DNA of 64,000 nucleotides from Flaveria trinervia (taxonomy: Eukaryota > Streptophyta > Magnoliopsida > Asterales > Asteraceae), in NCBI GenBank assembly GCA_025506515.1, contig CM046452.1:104173051-104237050 (forward strand), in the 5' to 3' direction. Position 1 is the first letter of the stretch, and each line of letters starts with the position of its first letter. Of this stretch, positions 50,201-61,286 are shown piece by piece. The position numbers were made by a program, and so were the translations under genes. The notes beneath the pieces are model-generated. The model made no database searches and was not told where the DNA came from. It was given only the letters and a program-made list of their open reading frames with translations.

Positions 50201-51499
50201 TTTGATAAAACATCATTTACTTCTAAAATGGTATAAGATATTATATTAAAGATTAAAAATGCTTAATCTGATGATATAACCTTTTCAAAAATATTAAAGT
50301 ATATAAAAGTTATTTGAGTTATAAAATATTCTAGTATTAGATTAAAAATTCGAAAAATGGTTAATTAACTTAATTCTCTAATCTATGTTGCATGATTTGA
50401 TATTGCAAGGGCAAGATGCTATACAAGTATATGGCCCCTCAGGCCCTCATAACCACGATTAGCTTTTAATTAAGTTTAAAACTAACATTTGTCAATATCA
50501 ACTCATTAAAATAGTTTGATTATAGATTGTTTCCTAATTTATATATAAAATTAATTTGCTATATGATCATGTTTTGTTATAAAAGCATGTAAATACCTAA
50601 GCAAACATTTAGTCAACCATGAAGCTGTATACTCTTTAATCTTCATGGTATCACTTCATTCTCGTGAGAGGGTATCATTTGGTATTTTGTATTGTGTTTA
50701 CAGGGTAGTTCGGTTAAGTTTTGAGACTCAACCGAGTAAAACTAAAATATCCAGTTAAAGTATTTTTAAGATGTAGTTTTTTTTCTTCATATATCGATGC
50801 CCAAAAAAGGGTCCAACCACATTATATTCAAGTGCTATTAGAGTAAATATATGTTGGCCAAAGTTGTAGTAAATATAGCGTTTCATATCATATTGATATG
50901 TTTATCAATTTATCAGTTATGCCAACCGAATTAAAGAGTAAAGATCCGAATTTCTTGATCCCCAAGCACCCGGTGGGTACAACCTGGTTTGGTTAAGAAG
51001 AACGATCCTTTTTGCGGTTATGATACTTCTCACAATATCAGAAGGAATATTCTATCATTAAGTGAGAAAACCTAATCTAGATACAATAAATAAGGATGAT
51101 ATGATATACATTTTATTTTACTATTCATTTTATTATTTTTCTCTATTCTTCATCTTTTGCATTTTTCTCCAAATACAAGCAATTATCTCACGCTCGAGTA
51201 TGGTAGAGAGAACCACTTATTGTGACGAGTCCTAATGATGATTTGTGTTACATAATTAACACTTGAAATACCTTATCTTACTGTAAGTGAATTACGATAC
51301 TTTATTGTCTTGTTAGAGAATGGCTTCAAAGTAGAAGCGAAGCTAGGCAAGGTCTTTTACGCATGTTGCTTTGATGTGTATGAACCAAAGCTATCTCCCA
51401 ATAACCCTTCCTTAGTAAAGAGGTGTAGGAACTTAGGTCAATTTTTTTGTTAAAAAAACATACAATAATAACAATATTTTTGGCATCCGTTATATTTAC
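47241..51499. other. Gene-poor spacer
   Basis: No gene seen. At 48755-48910 a segment of repeated GAGCTCG/AGCTTAAG-like words looks like a common retroelement-derived repeat. At 49560-49640, on the minus strand, two nested copies of TCTATACTTATTAAT look like Helitron 5' ends (one preceding CCACGTGTCG), but no 3' ends were found. Confidence 0.4.
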
Positions 51500-51750
51500 A
51501 CTAGTACAATGCCGTGTACAAAACAAAGTGAAAAATAACTATAAGTTGAAATTTATGTAACACACTTGATTCAAATTGATTTTTTTTAATGAGATCTTCA
51601 ATAAAACATCTTGATTCAGTCTTCAACTTGTTAAGTATCATTACCTTTGTCCTTAACTGCATGTCCGCAACAACAAACAAACAAACAAAATGCTGACATT
51701 TGTGGCTGAGAATTCGTATTATACATGGGTTTTTAAAACATATTTCTAAC
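51500..51750. repeat. Dispersed repeat, copy B
   Basis: A diverged copy of the repeat at 21130-21400, in the same orientation, ending in the shared GTGGCTGAG followed by a CGT...TAnACnnGGGT stretch. Confidence 0.6.
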
Positions 51751-51879
51751 CTCTTGTAAGAAAACTTGTATGTTAAGTCATAGTGTACAATAGATGAAAC
51801 AAAACGTACTCTTGGGATAAACTTAGGAACCTAAGTTGTTTCTAAGAGAGAAAAGAGAGCTCCATTTAAAAAAGGACCC

Positions 51880-52129
51880 GTTAAATAGACACCCCATGAG
51901 TTTAAATCAAAACTTTAAAATTTCTATACGTGTCGTATAACCCTAATAACTCTCTGACAGCCCCCTGAATTTTTCTTCGTAATAAGTGTCGAAAATCACT
52001 ATACGCGTAGTATAGGGGGGTTGTATAGGGCTATATTGGGTGTATAGCTCTCTGACAACTCCTCTGAATTTTTCTTGTTTTTAATGTATTCGATAGTATA
52101 TGCGACGTATAAAGGGGTGTCGATTTATC
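51880..52129. mobile_element. Short MITE-like element (250 bp)
   Basis: The 16-bp ends GTTAAATAGACACCCC (left) and GATAAATCGACACCCC (right, reverse complement) match at 14 of 16 positions. Inside, a segment CTCTCTGACA...TGAATTTTTCTT occurs twice (about 51950 and 52050). No target duplication is clear, so the class is not assigned. Confidence 0.55.
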
Positions 52130-52542
52130 TGGATGAGTGACTTTATATTAGAATCTTTAGAAAAAAACATCTCATAGTTACCAGCTGAGAATTAGTTCAA
52201 CCAAAACCAAATCACCATTTTGACTAACCACCCGGCTTAACTAAACAATCGACTCCATTTGGTTTTGTTATTACTTATTTGATCAAACTACCCTTTTGTG
52301 TAAAGTATTTTAATGCAGGTCAAAAGTACCAAAGAACGAAATAGTTGACTAAACTCGTAGATTAAGATCAGGGCATACCATCAATACTAAAGTATTCACC
52401 AAACCGGTTTCACCGCCGGTCCGGCAACCCAAACAAACAAGTATATTGCATCTATTCAGCGGATTGGCTTCTACACTTTTTCTTATCTTCAACCTCCAAT
52501 AAAATCAAAACTCTTTCCCTACAGAGAGAAGCAGAAGCCCCA

Positions 52543-54459
52543 ATGGCAGGGATAGGGTTATCATGGCCGTCGAAATTGACCAACAGACCCACTCACGTAT
52601 GCCGATCTGCTACTTCTTTGACCCGCTGTTGTGTCTCCTCCGTCAAAATGACCGTCTCCGTCGATGAAAAGAAGAAGAATTTCACTCTCAAAAAGTCCGA
52701 AGATGCTTTTAACGCCGCCAAGGTAACGTATTCAATTGCTTGCTTATTTTCTTAATTTGCATTTGTACGATTGAATCGTACTTGTTTTAGGATCGGAATT
52801 GCAGGTTCTTGTTACTTTTGTTCCTTAATTGGATTGTTTTTAGTAATTTGTTTTTGTAACAGTTGTGTTTGTTTCTCAATTTAGGGGATTAGGCGGTTGC
52901 AAGTTGTTTGTGAGGTTGTGGCTGTGTAATTTAGGATAATCAGATTGATATAATCGTATTCTTGTTCAGAAGAGTAATTTTGGGTTGAAGTTAATTTCAA
53001 TTGACTGTGAAGTCAACTGTAACAGATGAAACTTGGTATTGCTCTTGCATAATGTTTCAAAATCAATGTCATGATGTCATATTAGGAAGTTTGTGTTAGC
53101 ATCATGATTTTAGCACAATGGCTCTTGATGTTGTTATTCTGTATTGAAGATTACTGTGTGAAAGCATCTACATACAATTTATTTTATTTTATTTTCATTG
53201 CTTATTTCTTTTGCTAGGAATTGATGCCTGGAGGTGTCAATTCGCCGGTGCGTGCGTTTAAATCAGTTGGTGGTCAACCTATTGTGATTGACTCAGTCAA
53301 GGGCTCTCACATGCGCGACATTGATGGAAATGACTACATAGATTATGTTGGTTCATGGGGACCTGCAATCATAGGGCATGCGGATGATGAGGTACTTGCA
53401 GCATTGGCCGAAACCATGAAGAAAGGAACGAGCTTTGGTGCACCGTGCCTGCTAGAAAATGAACTAGCTAAGATGGTAATCTCGGCTGTGCCTTGTATAG
53501 AAATGGTTAGGTTTGTGAACTCTGGAACAGAAGCGTGCATGGGTGTACTCCGGCTTGCTCGTGCTTACACCAACAAACAGAAAATCATAAAATTTGAAGG
53601 TTGTTACCATGGACACGCGGATCCTTTTCTTGTTAAGGCTGGAAGTGGTGTTGCAACTCTTGGACTTCCTGATTCCCCTGGTGTTCCAAAAACCGCAACT
53701 TCAGACACCTTAACATCACCTTACAATGACATTGAAACAGTTAAAGAGTTATTCAATACCCATAAAGGAGAAATCGCTGCAGTCATACTCGAGCCTGTTG
53801 TTGGGAACTCAGGTTTCATCACACCAAAACCTGAGTTCTTGAACTTCCTTCGTGAAATCACTAAAGAAAATGATTCCCTTTTGATATTTGATGAAGTTAT
53901 GACTGGGTTCCGTTTGGCCTATGGTGGGGCACAGGAGTATTTTGGTATAACTCCAGACTTGACCACACTAGGAAAGATCATAGGTGGAGGGCTTCCAGTG
54001 GGTGCTTATGGTGGAAGGCGCGATATTATGGAGATGGTGGCTCCAGCAGGACCCATGTACCAAGCAGGGACGTTAAGTGGGAACCCACTTGCTATGACAG
54101 CCGGGATCCATACTCTTAAACGGCTTCAAGCACCTGGAACCTACGATCATTTGGATAAAATTACAAACCAACTTATTAATGGAATTTTAGACGCTGGAAA
54201 GAAAGCCGGGCATGCTATATGTGGAGGGTATATTAGTGGGATGTTTGGTTTCTTTTTTACAGATGGACCGGTTTATAACTTTGAAGATGCTAAAAAGAGT
54301 GATACGGCTAAATTTGCAAAATTCTATAGAGGAATGCTGGAAGAAGGTGTTTATTTTGCTCCTTCTCAGTTTGAAGCCGGGTTTACCAGCTTAGCACATA
54401 CTGATCAGGATATTCAACAAACAATAGATGCTGCTGAAAAGGTTCTTCGACAACTTTAA
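52543..54459 (+). CDS. GSA: Glutamate-1-semialdehyde 2,1-aminomutase, chloroplast
   Basis: PLP enzyme that converts glutamate-1-semialdehyde to 5-aminolevulinate, the last step of the C5 route to chlorophyll and heme, in the plastid stroma. Two exons, 52543-52722 and 53218-54459, joined by a GT/AG intron, give 473 residues, the usual plant length. Residues 1 to about 37 are a Ser/Thr/Arg-rich transit peptide. Family motifs include MPGGVNSPVRAFKSVGG, VNSGTEACMGVLRLARAYT, FEGCYHGHAD and FDEVMTGFR. The PLP lysine lies in TLGKIIGGGLPVGAYGG, at about residue 313. The reading frame is intact. A light-regulated promoter is expected but not demonstrated. Confidence 0.97.
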
Positions 54460-55584
54460 AGATTTGTTTCGCTTTCTGGATGGCTGGCCTGCAGCTTTAG
54501 GCTTATTCAGGTATGTTTACCTTTTCAGGTCTTATGGGTGTTGGTCATAAGCACCCTCCCTGATTTCAAACTGCTGTGTGGTTTTTTGTAGTGTTTTATG
54601 GTTGTTTAGATTTCTTGGTTGGTGTTTGTAGCATCTGTTGAGGATCAAATACGGTATCATTTTGTCATATTCGATGGAGATTATTTTAGCATTCATGTAG
54701 AATTGTATCACAATCATGTTGTATGAAATAATCAAACGCATTTCATATTTGAATGCATAAGTACCAATTAAGGAACTTGTTAACAAAAATCACACTCAGG
54801 CGATCAGTGATGATCAAGATTAGATTTGTTTGGATCAAAATGTGCAATTCGTTGTGACACGACATCATGGTTTCACCCTATAAAACTTTGTGAATGTTTG
54901 TAAATGTGTTGAATATTAAAGAAGTTGTGATGTCAAGGCCATTCAGCCTCCAAAACCGGCTCCATGTAAGCGTTGGCCCACCGGCTCTGTTTTCCCCTCT
55001 CATATCCAAAACCAGTTACCTGACTGAGTTTTTGCCCCTCTCATAGCCAAAACCCGCTTTAAAACATTCAAAAAAAGCTTTGTTTCATCCACCGCCCCAC
55101 CCCACAACAAGTATGAGATCGTCACATGAGTTGCGAGGCGTAATTTACGTTTGATTCTTCTCCCATCTCTTGGAAATAATTCTTGAGTTTCGTATTCAAT
55201 TCCTGATCAATCTACTACGTGGGTGTTAGCATTGGATACCAATCCTTTCTCACCCAACCTTCACCCTCACCAGCCTAAGCAGGGTTAACAATTTCAACTT
55301 TGATAGTTCGTACTTGGTAGTTAACAATTTCATTTCTAAGCGTCGTCTCATGAATTTACACACCAATCTTAGCTTGACAGCGTCTTACACTTGGCCAACT
55401 CATTATCTGAATGCATAAGCTTCTAGGTGTTGCGGATTTGCGTCATCATGATTATGTTTGTCACATTTATGTATTTACTAGTGTCTGAATGCTCTTATGT
55501 AACCTAGTTGAGCATGGTGTTGGCCTATCACCACTTATATAATACGATGTGCTCAGGAACAATATTGCTTCTCTATTATCTATT
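54460..55584. other. GSA 3' region and spacer
   Basis: 3' untranslated region of GSA, then spacer. A CCCCTCTCATATCCAAAACC-like unit occurs twice at about 54995 and 55036. No gene was recognised. Confidence 0.5.
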
Positions 55585-55680
55585 GATATGGTCACAACAC
55601 AATACAAACTCTCTTGCTGTATACAGATGATATTATTGTTACCTGCAACAAAGAAAATGCGTTTCTATCATAAAAAGTTA
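55585..55680 (+). pseudogene. Copia-type reverse transcriptase scrap
   Basis: A short frame reads YGHNTIQTLLLYTDDIIVTC. This matches the catalytic YxDD region of Copia reverse transcriptases (normally YVDD), followed by a stop near 55673. Only a few dozen codons are recognisable. It ends just before the Cassandra element. Confidence 0.65.
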
Positions 55681-55821
55681 AAAACAATACTCAAGGTGGG
55701 GATAGGGTGTGACACCCTACACATATCCCATATCGGCCGTGGATATGAGAGATTCCTGGTACATAAGTAATGTCTGGCCTTTAACATTAACAACGCGTTT
55801 TGGGCGTATTGGCTGTGGATG

Positions 55822-55899
55822 AGAGGATAACTCTACAGTTAAACGTGCTCAGGCGGGAGCAATCCAAAGATAGGTGACCTCTCTGAGAAGTTTTTACCC
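55822..55899 (+). promoter_or_regulatory. 5S rRNA-like region, left LTR
   Basis: Resembles the 3' half of plant 5S rRNA. The internal promoter box A reads AGTTAAACGTGC (55837-55848), one change from the 5S consensus. The C-box reads AGATAGGTGACC, more diverged. It is probably a weaker Pol III promoter than the right copy. Confidence 0.8.
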
Positions 55900-55980
55900 G
55901 GGCAACCAAAAGCAAATTCGTGAACTCCTCGTGGGCAAAGTGAACAATATTGTTTGTGTGAGAGGCTGGGTGTGACAGAA

Positions 55981-55995
55981 TGGTATCAGAGCCAC
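55981..55995 (+). other. Primer-binding site for initiator tRNA-Met
   Basis: TGGTATCAGAGCCAC begins three bases after the left LTR and complements the 3' end of initiator tRNA-Met, the usual primer of plant LTR elements. Confidence 0.9.
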
Positions 55996-56111
55996 TCCTG
56001 TGCTCCCTACACATATCCCACATCGATCGTGGATAGGAGTGATTCCTGGCTTATGAGTAATGTTTGACCTCTAACATTAACAACGTGTTTTGGGCGTATT
56101 GGTTGTGGATG

Positions 56112-56189
56112 AGAGGAGAACTCCACAGTTAAGCGTGCTCAGGAGGGAGCAATCCAGGGATGGGTGACCTGCCTAGGAAGTTTTCACTC
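56112..56189 (+). promoter_or_regulatory. 5S rRNA-like region, right LTR
   Basis: Box A AGTTAAGCGTGC (56127-56138) and C-box GGATGGGTGACC (56158-56169) both match the plant 5S internal promoter. This LTR retains the better Pol III promoter. Confidence 0.85.
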
Positions 56190-56266
56190 GAGCAACCAAA
56201 AACAAATCTTTGAGCTCCTCGTGGGTAAAACGTACAATATTGTTAGTGTGAGAGGCCGGGTGTGAC

Positions 56267-56896
56267 GAGCGTGTTAGATCATACAAAAATGTCTATCTAC
56301 TATCCAACCTCTCTCCTATTGACGTCAACTCTTTAAAAGATGTTTGGTTAAGGACTCTCGTTGCATTAAAGTCTTCTTGATGTTCTACATCAATTGACTT
56401 TTACTAGACTAGACATCTTGTATGTGCTTAAACATGTTTGTTTGTATGTGCATAATCCTTGAGAAGCAACTTTAATGCTTTGAAGCATATTATCTGGTAT
56501 ATTAATAGTACACTACATCATGAGTTGTAGTTATATGTACCATCATTTCCTCCCTTATTGCATATTTGGATGCCGATGTGTGAAATTGTTTGGATATTTG
56601 TCTATCCACTTTTTGTTATGGTTTGTTTTCGGGAGATAAATTATTATCTTAATTTTTTTTAGTGTCATGCTATTATGTCTTGTTTTTGAGCTCAAGCTAG
56701 AGTCTTGATGCGGCTAATATTACTGCCAAATGTGTTGGTTTCAGATTATGCTTATTGAACTCTATTGTCCTTTACAACACAACACCGTCAACACTATTCT
56801 GACAACACCAGTCGTTTGCCTTTAAAGTAAATAATACAACAACCACATACGAAATTTATTGAGAATATTTACTTTGTCCAGGTAAAAGTATAATAT
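56267..56896. other. Spacer
   Basis: No gene seen. It might include more Copia remnant just after the Cassandra element, but I could not confirm any motif. Confidence 0.4.
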
Positions 56897-57200
56897 TCCG
56901 TTTGGTTCATAGGATTCTTAGAATTGAAATTGAAAAGCTTTCTGTGCAAAATCATGTTTGATTAGTTAACGAATGAAATTGGAATTGAAAATTTTTTCAA
57001 CATTCATTGAAATTGAAAATTTTTTCAACATTCATTGGAATTCATATTCCTTCTACTTACCTCTGAGATGTTTAAAATTAACAATTCAATTTCATTTAAA
57101 ATTGACTAACCAAACACGTTATCAATTTTAATGATATTCTAATTCCAATTTCATTTCTAACTCTAATTCATTTGCGAAATATTCTGATAACCAAATGACC
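56897..57200. mobile_element. MITE-like foldback element (about 304 bp)
   Basis: The left end TTCCGTTTGGTTCATAGGAT pairs loosely with the right end (reverse complement GGTCATTTGGTTATCAGAAT). The inner parts are also complementary (AATTGAAATTGAAA against TTCAATTTCATT). A 28-bp unit (ATTGAAAATTTTTTCAACAT...) is tandemly duplicated at about 56982-57037. The class is unclear; hAT- or Harbinger-like is possible. Confidence 0.5.
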
Positions 57201-57884
57201 TTAAGTTTTTTATATTTAGACAATATCGCAATTGAAAGTATGAAACTAAGTTAAGTTACCACTCGGAAATAGTATATATTTAAAATAACTTCTAATGAAA
57301 ATAAAATTTCTCAGTCTATGAACTATTTTAGTGTTTTTAATATCTTTCTAATTATCACTAAAGCAATAATAAGGAACATGATAAAAGAAATTTTACCAAA
57401 TTAAAACAGATAACTTTAAGACATTAAAAACAAACCTCTAATTTATAAAACGAAAACGGGAGTAGTCTTGCGGTTTAGAAGATTCCAACACCGAAGTACA
57501 ATTATACGGCTAATATTAAAACAAAATAATAAGTGTGTTTAAATAAGTATAAAATTAAAACATGTTTAAGGTTTTTTCCCCTCTTTTTACATGTCTTTTG
57601 AAATTTAAAGTTTTAAAAGAACACGTTAAAAGAACACCCTTCTCCGACTACTGCTACGCCAATAGACACCCAACATCATCCGCCATCGCCCACTGCCTAT
57701 CACTATAACCAACAATCACAATGTATTTGTTTGTTTTTTTATTTGTGCGATGTTTTTTTAAACTTGTTATCAACATAAAGAAAGTTATAGTTTTACAAAA
57801 ATATGAAATGTAGAGTGATATTTACGATAAATATAATACCCGTTTTTTTGGATGCATATTTGTTGCCACTTTACAACTCATTAA
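57201..57884. other. Spacer
   Basis: AT-rich. No feature recognised up to the target duplication of the Pack-MULE at 57885-57893. Confidence 0.5.
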
Positions 57885-58269
57885 TATTTTTTTAGTAAAT
57901 TATCATTTGTATTCTTGATATTTGTTTATTTTAACCACTTGTATCCCTGCAGTTTTAAAATTATCATCTGCCTCCTAACATTTCATTTTTATATCCATTT
58001 GTATCCAAATCTCTAATACTATTAGTTATTCCGTTAATTCTTTTATGAAAAAACTATAATATTCCTAATAATTAATAAAAAAAATAAAAAAAATTATAGG
58101 ACCTCACATCTTCTTCTTTAACCAACACACAGTTACTTTATCTTTATCAAATATAAACACAACTCACTTCATTAAATAACACCACCACCCACGTCTTCTT
58201 CTTGTCTACATCCACAAGTTCACCACCACCCATCAACACCACCACCCTGTTCACCGATGTCTGTAAACA

Positions 58270-58590
58270 TTAAACAGGACCTCCATGGCCTTTGACCACT
58301 CCAATCTTGGTCAACCCTTTGACCTCCCTTTTCCATATGCATATACTTTGATCAGTTGAACCACTGCACAAGATCTCACATCGTATGCACATACACAAAA
58401 TCGCCACTTGATGCGCTTTCAACTCGCAAACACACCTCCAACTATCGAAATCTTTGCTACCCAACCACCCTATCACATACATATCGAAATCTTTGCTCGC
58501 GATCAGAGAGTTTATAGCGTCATCATGCGCTTTTATCGACTCCAAACACTTGAAGTTGGAGACCCTCCACACTTCAATGTGAACAACGGT
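58270..58590 (-). pseudogene. Captured WD40 fragment (JINGUBANG-like)
   Basis: On the minus strand about 100 codons read VWRVSNFKCLESIKAHDDAI, LKAHQVAILCMCIRCEILCS, GSTDQSICIWKREV and VVKGHGGPV. These match consecutive blades of intronless plant WD40 proteins of the JINGUBANG type. The middle is degraded: one blade is partly lost. It starts and ends without gene borders, so it is a fragment inside the Pack-MULE. Confidence 0.75.
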
Positions 58591-58611
58591 GGAGACCGTG
58601 GTGTGTACTCG

Positions 58612-58896
58612 CCGGAGCACCTGCAGCCGGTGGGGTTGTCCGGCGGTAAGGAGGATTTGGGTGCTCTAGCGATGTTGGAAGATAGTGTGAAAAGGTTAAA
58701 GACGCCTAAATCATTACCGTATCAAATGTTAACGAAAGCCCAAATCGATTCATCAATTGAATCATTGGCTGATTGGGTGTATGAAAACTGTGGATCCGTT
58801 CCGATTTCATGTTTAGAGCACCCAAAATTCAGCAATTTCTTGAGCAAAATCGGGTTACTGCCGGTGACCCGCCGGGACTTCATCACCACAAAATCA
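58612..58896 (+). pseudogene. Captured fragment of a hAT-like/DUF659-type host protein
   Basis: About 95 codons in one frame: LGALAMLEDSVKRLKTPKS, then LTKAQIDSSIESLADWVYEN and LEHPKFSNFLSKIGLLPVTR. This matches a region ahead of the transposase-like core in plant zinc-finger, hAT-derived proteins. No start or stop belongs to it; downstream it runs into the GGT repeat. It lies head to head with the WD40 fragment. Confidence 0.65.
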
Positions 58897-59150
58897 GGTT
58901 GTGGCGGCGGTGCCGGGGCTGTTGAGGTCGCGACTGGGTGGTTGTGGCGGTGGTGACAGGGCTGTTGTGGTGGTGATCGAGTGGTTGTGGCAATGTGATA
59001 GGGTTGTTGTGGTGGCAACCGGGTGGTTGTGTTGGCGGCGGGGTGGCTGTGGTGGTGGTGATGGGGCTGTCATGGTGATGACCGGGTGATTGTGGTGGTG
59101 GTGATGGGGGTGGTTGTGGTGGTGGTGACGGGGGTGGTTGTGGTGGTGGT
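58897..59150 (+). repeat. GGT-rich minisatellite
   Basis: Degenerate repeats of GTGGTTGTGGTGGTGGTGAT and shorter forms. It opens spurious reading frames on both strands. It lies inside the Pack-MULE. Confidence 0.85.
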
Positions 59151-59424
59151 GATTTGAAAAAGATGATGTTGATGGATGAGACCCATAAGGTTTTTATGTG
59201 TGTTTTAATTTTAAGGGTAGTTTTATTATTTTAATATTAGTTTTAACGAAATTTTAATAGTGTTACTCATTTGAACTCAAATAAAGGTAAAAATGAAAAG
59301 TATAGACTCAAATGAAGATTACATGCAACGTCAGGAGCCGGATGACAATTTTAAAACCGTAGGGATGCAAGTGGTTAAAATGAATAAACGTCATAGATGC
59401 AAATGATAATTACTCTATTTTTTT

Positions 59425-60240
59425 AGTAAAAATTGTTTTTCTGCTAACTTGTTGCTGTGATGTTTCTAAAGACAATTCAATCAAATTTTTTAGAAGCTTT
59501 GCTTATAGAGCATCTCAAATTGGGAGATTTTTTTTTATGTTTTAAAATTAATTTAATGAGGTGAAGGAGAGATGTAATGACATAAAAGAGAGAGGATAGT
59601 GAAAATTTCGTCCCCATAAACTTTAAAATACAGGTGTGTGAGGGGAAAATGAAGAATGATGAGAGATGAGAGAGTGTGTGGTTTTTATAGAATGTGTGAG
59701 GATGTGAGTGGAGAAAAATGAGCAAATGAGATATGGCATTGTTTGTTTTTCTCCCTTTATTTGTGTTACTCAACCTCTTTAGAAGAGAAGGGAAAACAAA
59801 AAAAAATCGAATAAGCACTCTTGATTCCTGTCACTCGTATTTCTATTGAACAAAAGCAAAAAGCTATGTGATGTTGACATTTGTGATTAGTGACATGTGT
59901 CAAAAAACAAAAAGTTTAGAAAACATAATATTTTGGTAATTTCCCCAAAAAATGGCTTGATACAGAGTACAATTACACTACTTACCCGTTGGGTAATAAT
60001 AACACAATTTTAAAACTTATTATCATTAAATCATAATTACCAAAATCAGATAAATATGAATATGAACTCAACGTTCACTAAACAGGATATTTTATATCCT
60101 CAACGACAAAAATCAAAAGTTTAACTTGATATAATCCTTATATTATATTTATCCAAAACTAAATAAAAAACTTTTATATATAGTAATTATTACAAAAATA
60201 TTAAAATCAAATTCATATATGTAAAATGCGCTCGTTTCTG
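59425..60240. other. Spacer
   Basis: No gene seen. Purine-rich GAGAG runs at 59560-59720 create a misleading open frame on the minus strand. Confidence 0.5.
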
Positions 60241-61286
60241 AATTCGTCTCTAACATTCCCTCCCACTCTCTACTGTTCTACACACAGAATAACACCCACG
60301 TCCACAACACACATTTTCAAACCCTAATCCGTTCTTTCTCTCTCTACAAAAGTTTCTCTCTCTACAGTTTCATATTATAACAGCACACTTACCGGAGCTG
60401 ATAGAAGATTCAATTCAAAGGTGCCATGAATCTCACCACTTACTATTTGCAGCAGTTTTCCTTCAGCTTTTGATTCTCACTACATTTACACCTTCATTTT
60501 CGGCTTTCAACGATCTGTACTGCCATATTTGTGAGTTTGTTCATGTATTGATGGTACTGTGATTGCATGCTTTCGTGCTTACATCTTTACTGATTCAGCT
60601 GTTAAGGATTCAGTATGTGTTTGTATGCTTTTACGGTATGTTAGATGTTAATTCTGATGAGATAAGTTGTCAAACTATCGGCGGTTTTCATGGAGATTGC
60701 AGTGAGTTTTTTGTCGGAGAACTTTCCGTTTTGATGTGCTTTGGTTCTTCATCCGAGATGAATGTTTAGTTTCTGTTTGCATATAAGCATTTCTCTTCTT
60801 CAGCTTCTGATTTTCATTTGTAATTATTAGGAAAAACAAATGAAAATCAGAAGAAAAGACGTTCTAGTCAAACTATAGACATTTTTCATGCTCAGATTCG
60901 GCGGTAGCGCTTTTGATTTTCGCTTTTGAAGTTTGATTTGATGTTTATGCTCTTACCTTTCGTATTATTATATAATATATGCAGTGATTCAATCGTACTG
61001 TACGAGCACACGCCATCGTTTCAATCTATCGGTCTTTTGCCTCCATCAATACAGTCAAAGATCGATTATCGATCTCCGTCAAATCGTCCAGATTTCACTA
61101 CAGCACACCGGATTCATGATCGTTAAACGATGAATGTTGGCGTTTAATATTCATTATTCGAGTTTTCTGACTTAAAATAGTCATCACCGGTTAAACACAG
61201 ATTAACATCTGCTTCTGGAAGAAAAGGAATCAACTCAAGTTGTTATTTACAGATTCGATTTCGTTTGTGGCATAATCGGTAGTTAG
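60241..61286 (+). other. TPD1-like promoter and leader
   Basis: CT-rich runs (CTTTCTCTCTCTACAAAAG) at about 60333 look like a leader or core promoter. Several short open stretches follow but none resembles a known protein. A perfect hairpin lies at 60804-60853. The leader may be spliced. Confidence 0.4.
60804..60853. repeat. Perfect 18-bp inverted repeat
   Basis: The arm 60804-60821 (CTTCTGATTTTCATTTGT) is the exact reverse complement of 60836-60853, with a 14-base spacer. It would form a stable RNA hairpin if transcribed in the leader of the TPD1-like gene. Confidence 0.9.

Larger units (their letters stand above)
55708..56266 (+). mobile_element. Cassandra TRIM retrotransposon, contracted
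   Basis: Two LTRs, 55708-55977 and about 55999-56266, flank a primer-binding site. The ends are TGTGACACCC and GGGTGTGACA. Each LTR contains a 5S rRNA-like stretch, the mark of Cassandra elements. The interior between the LTRs is only about 21 bases: a spacer, the primer-binding site and a few more bases, with no polypurine tract. It encodes no protein, as expected for TRIMs, which rely on other retroelements. I see no target duplication. Confidence 0.88.
57894..59415. mobile_element. Pack-MULE with two captured gene pieces (1,522 bp)
   Basis: The 9-bp TATTTTTTT lies on both sides (57885-57893 and 59416-59424), the target-duplication length of Mutator-like elements. The left end AGTAAATTATCATTTG and the reverse complement of the right end GAGTAATTATCATTTG open inverted repeats of about 110-150 bp. 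Shared blocks include TTTTAACCACTTG, ATCCCT and GGTTTTAAAATT. No transposase is present. Inside lie a WD40 gene fragment (minus strand), a fragment of a hAT-like host protein (plus strand) and a GGT-rich minisatellite. This is the Pack-MULE arrangement. Confidence 0.88.

Noticed and set aside
55822..56189. Genuine 5S rRNA genes
   Set aside because: Only the 3' half resembles 5S, the copies sit inside LTRs with a tRNA primer site, and both carry changes. Cassandra explains them.
58722..59018. Open frame of 98 codons on the minus strand
   Set aside because: It is the reverse reading of the hAT-like fragment and the GGT minisatellite; repetitive His/Pro/Thr with no family match.
59477..59818. 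113-codon open frame on the minus strand
   Set aside because: Arises from GA-rich DNA giving Ser/His/Phe runs; no domain.
60563..61126. Short open frames between the promoter and TPD1-like exon 1
   Set aside because: No family similarity and no splice support; probably leader or intron sequence.
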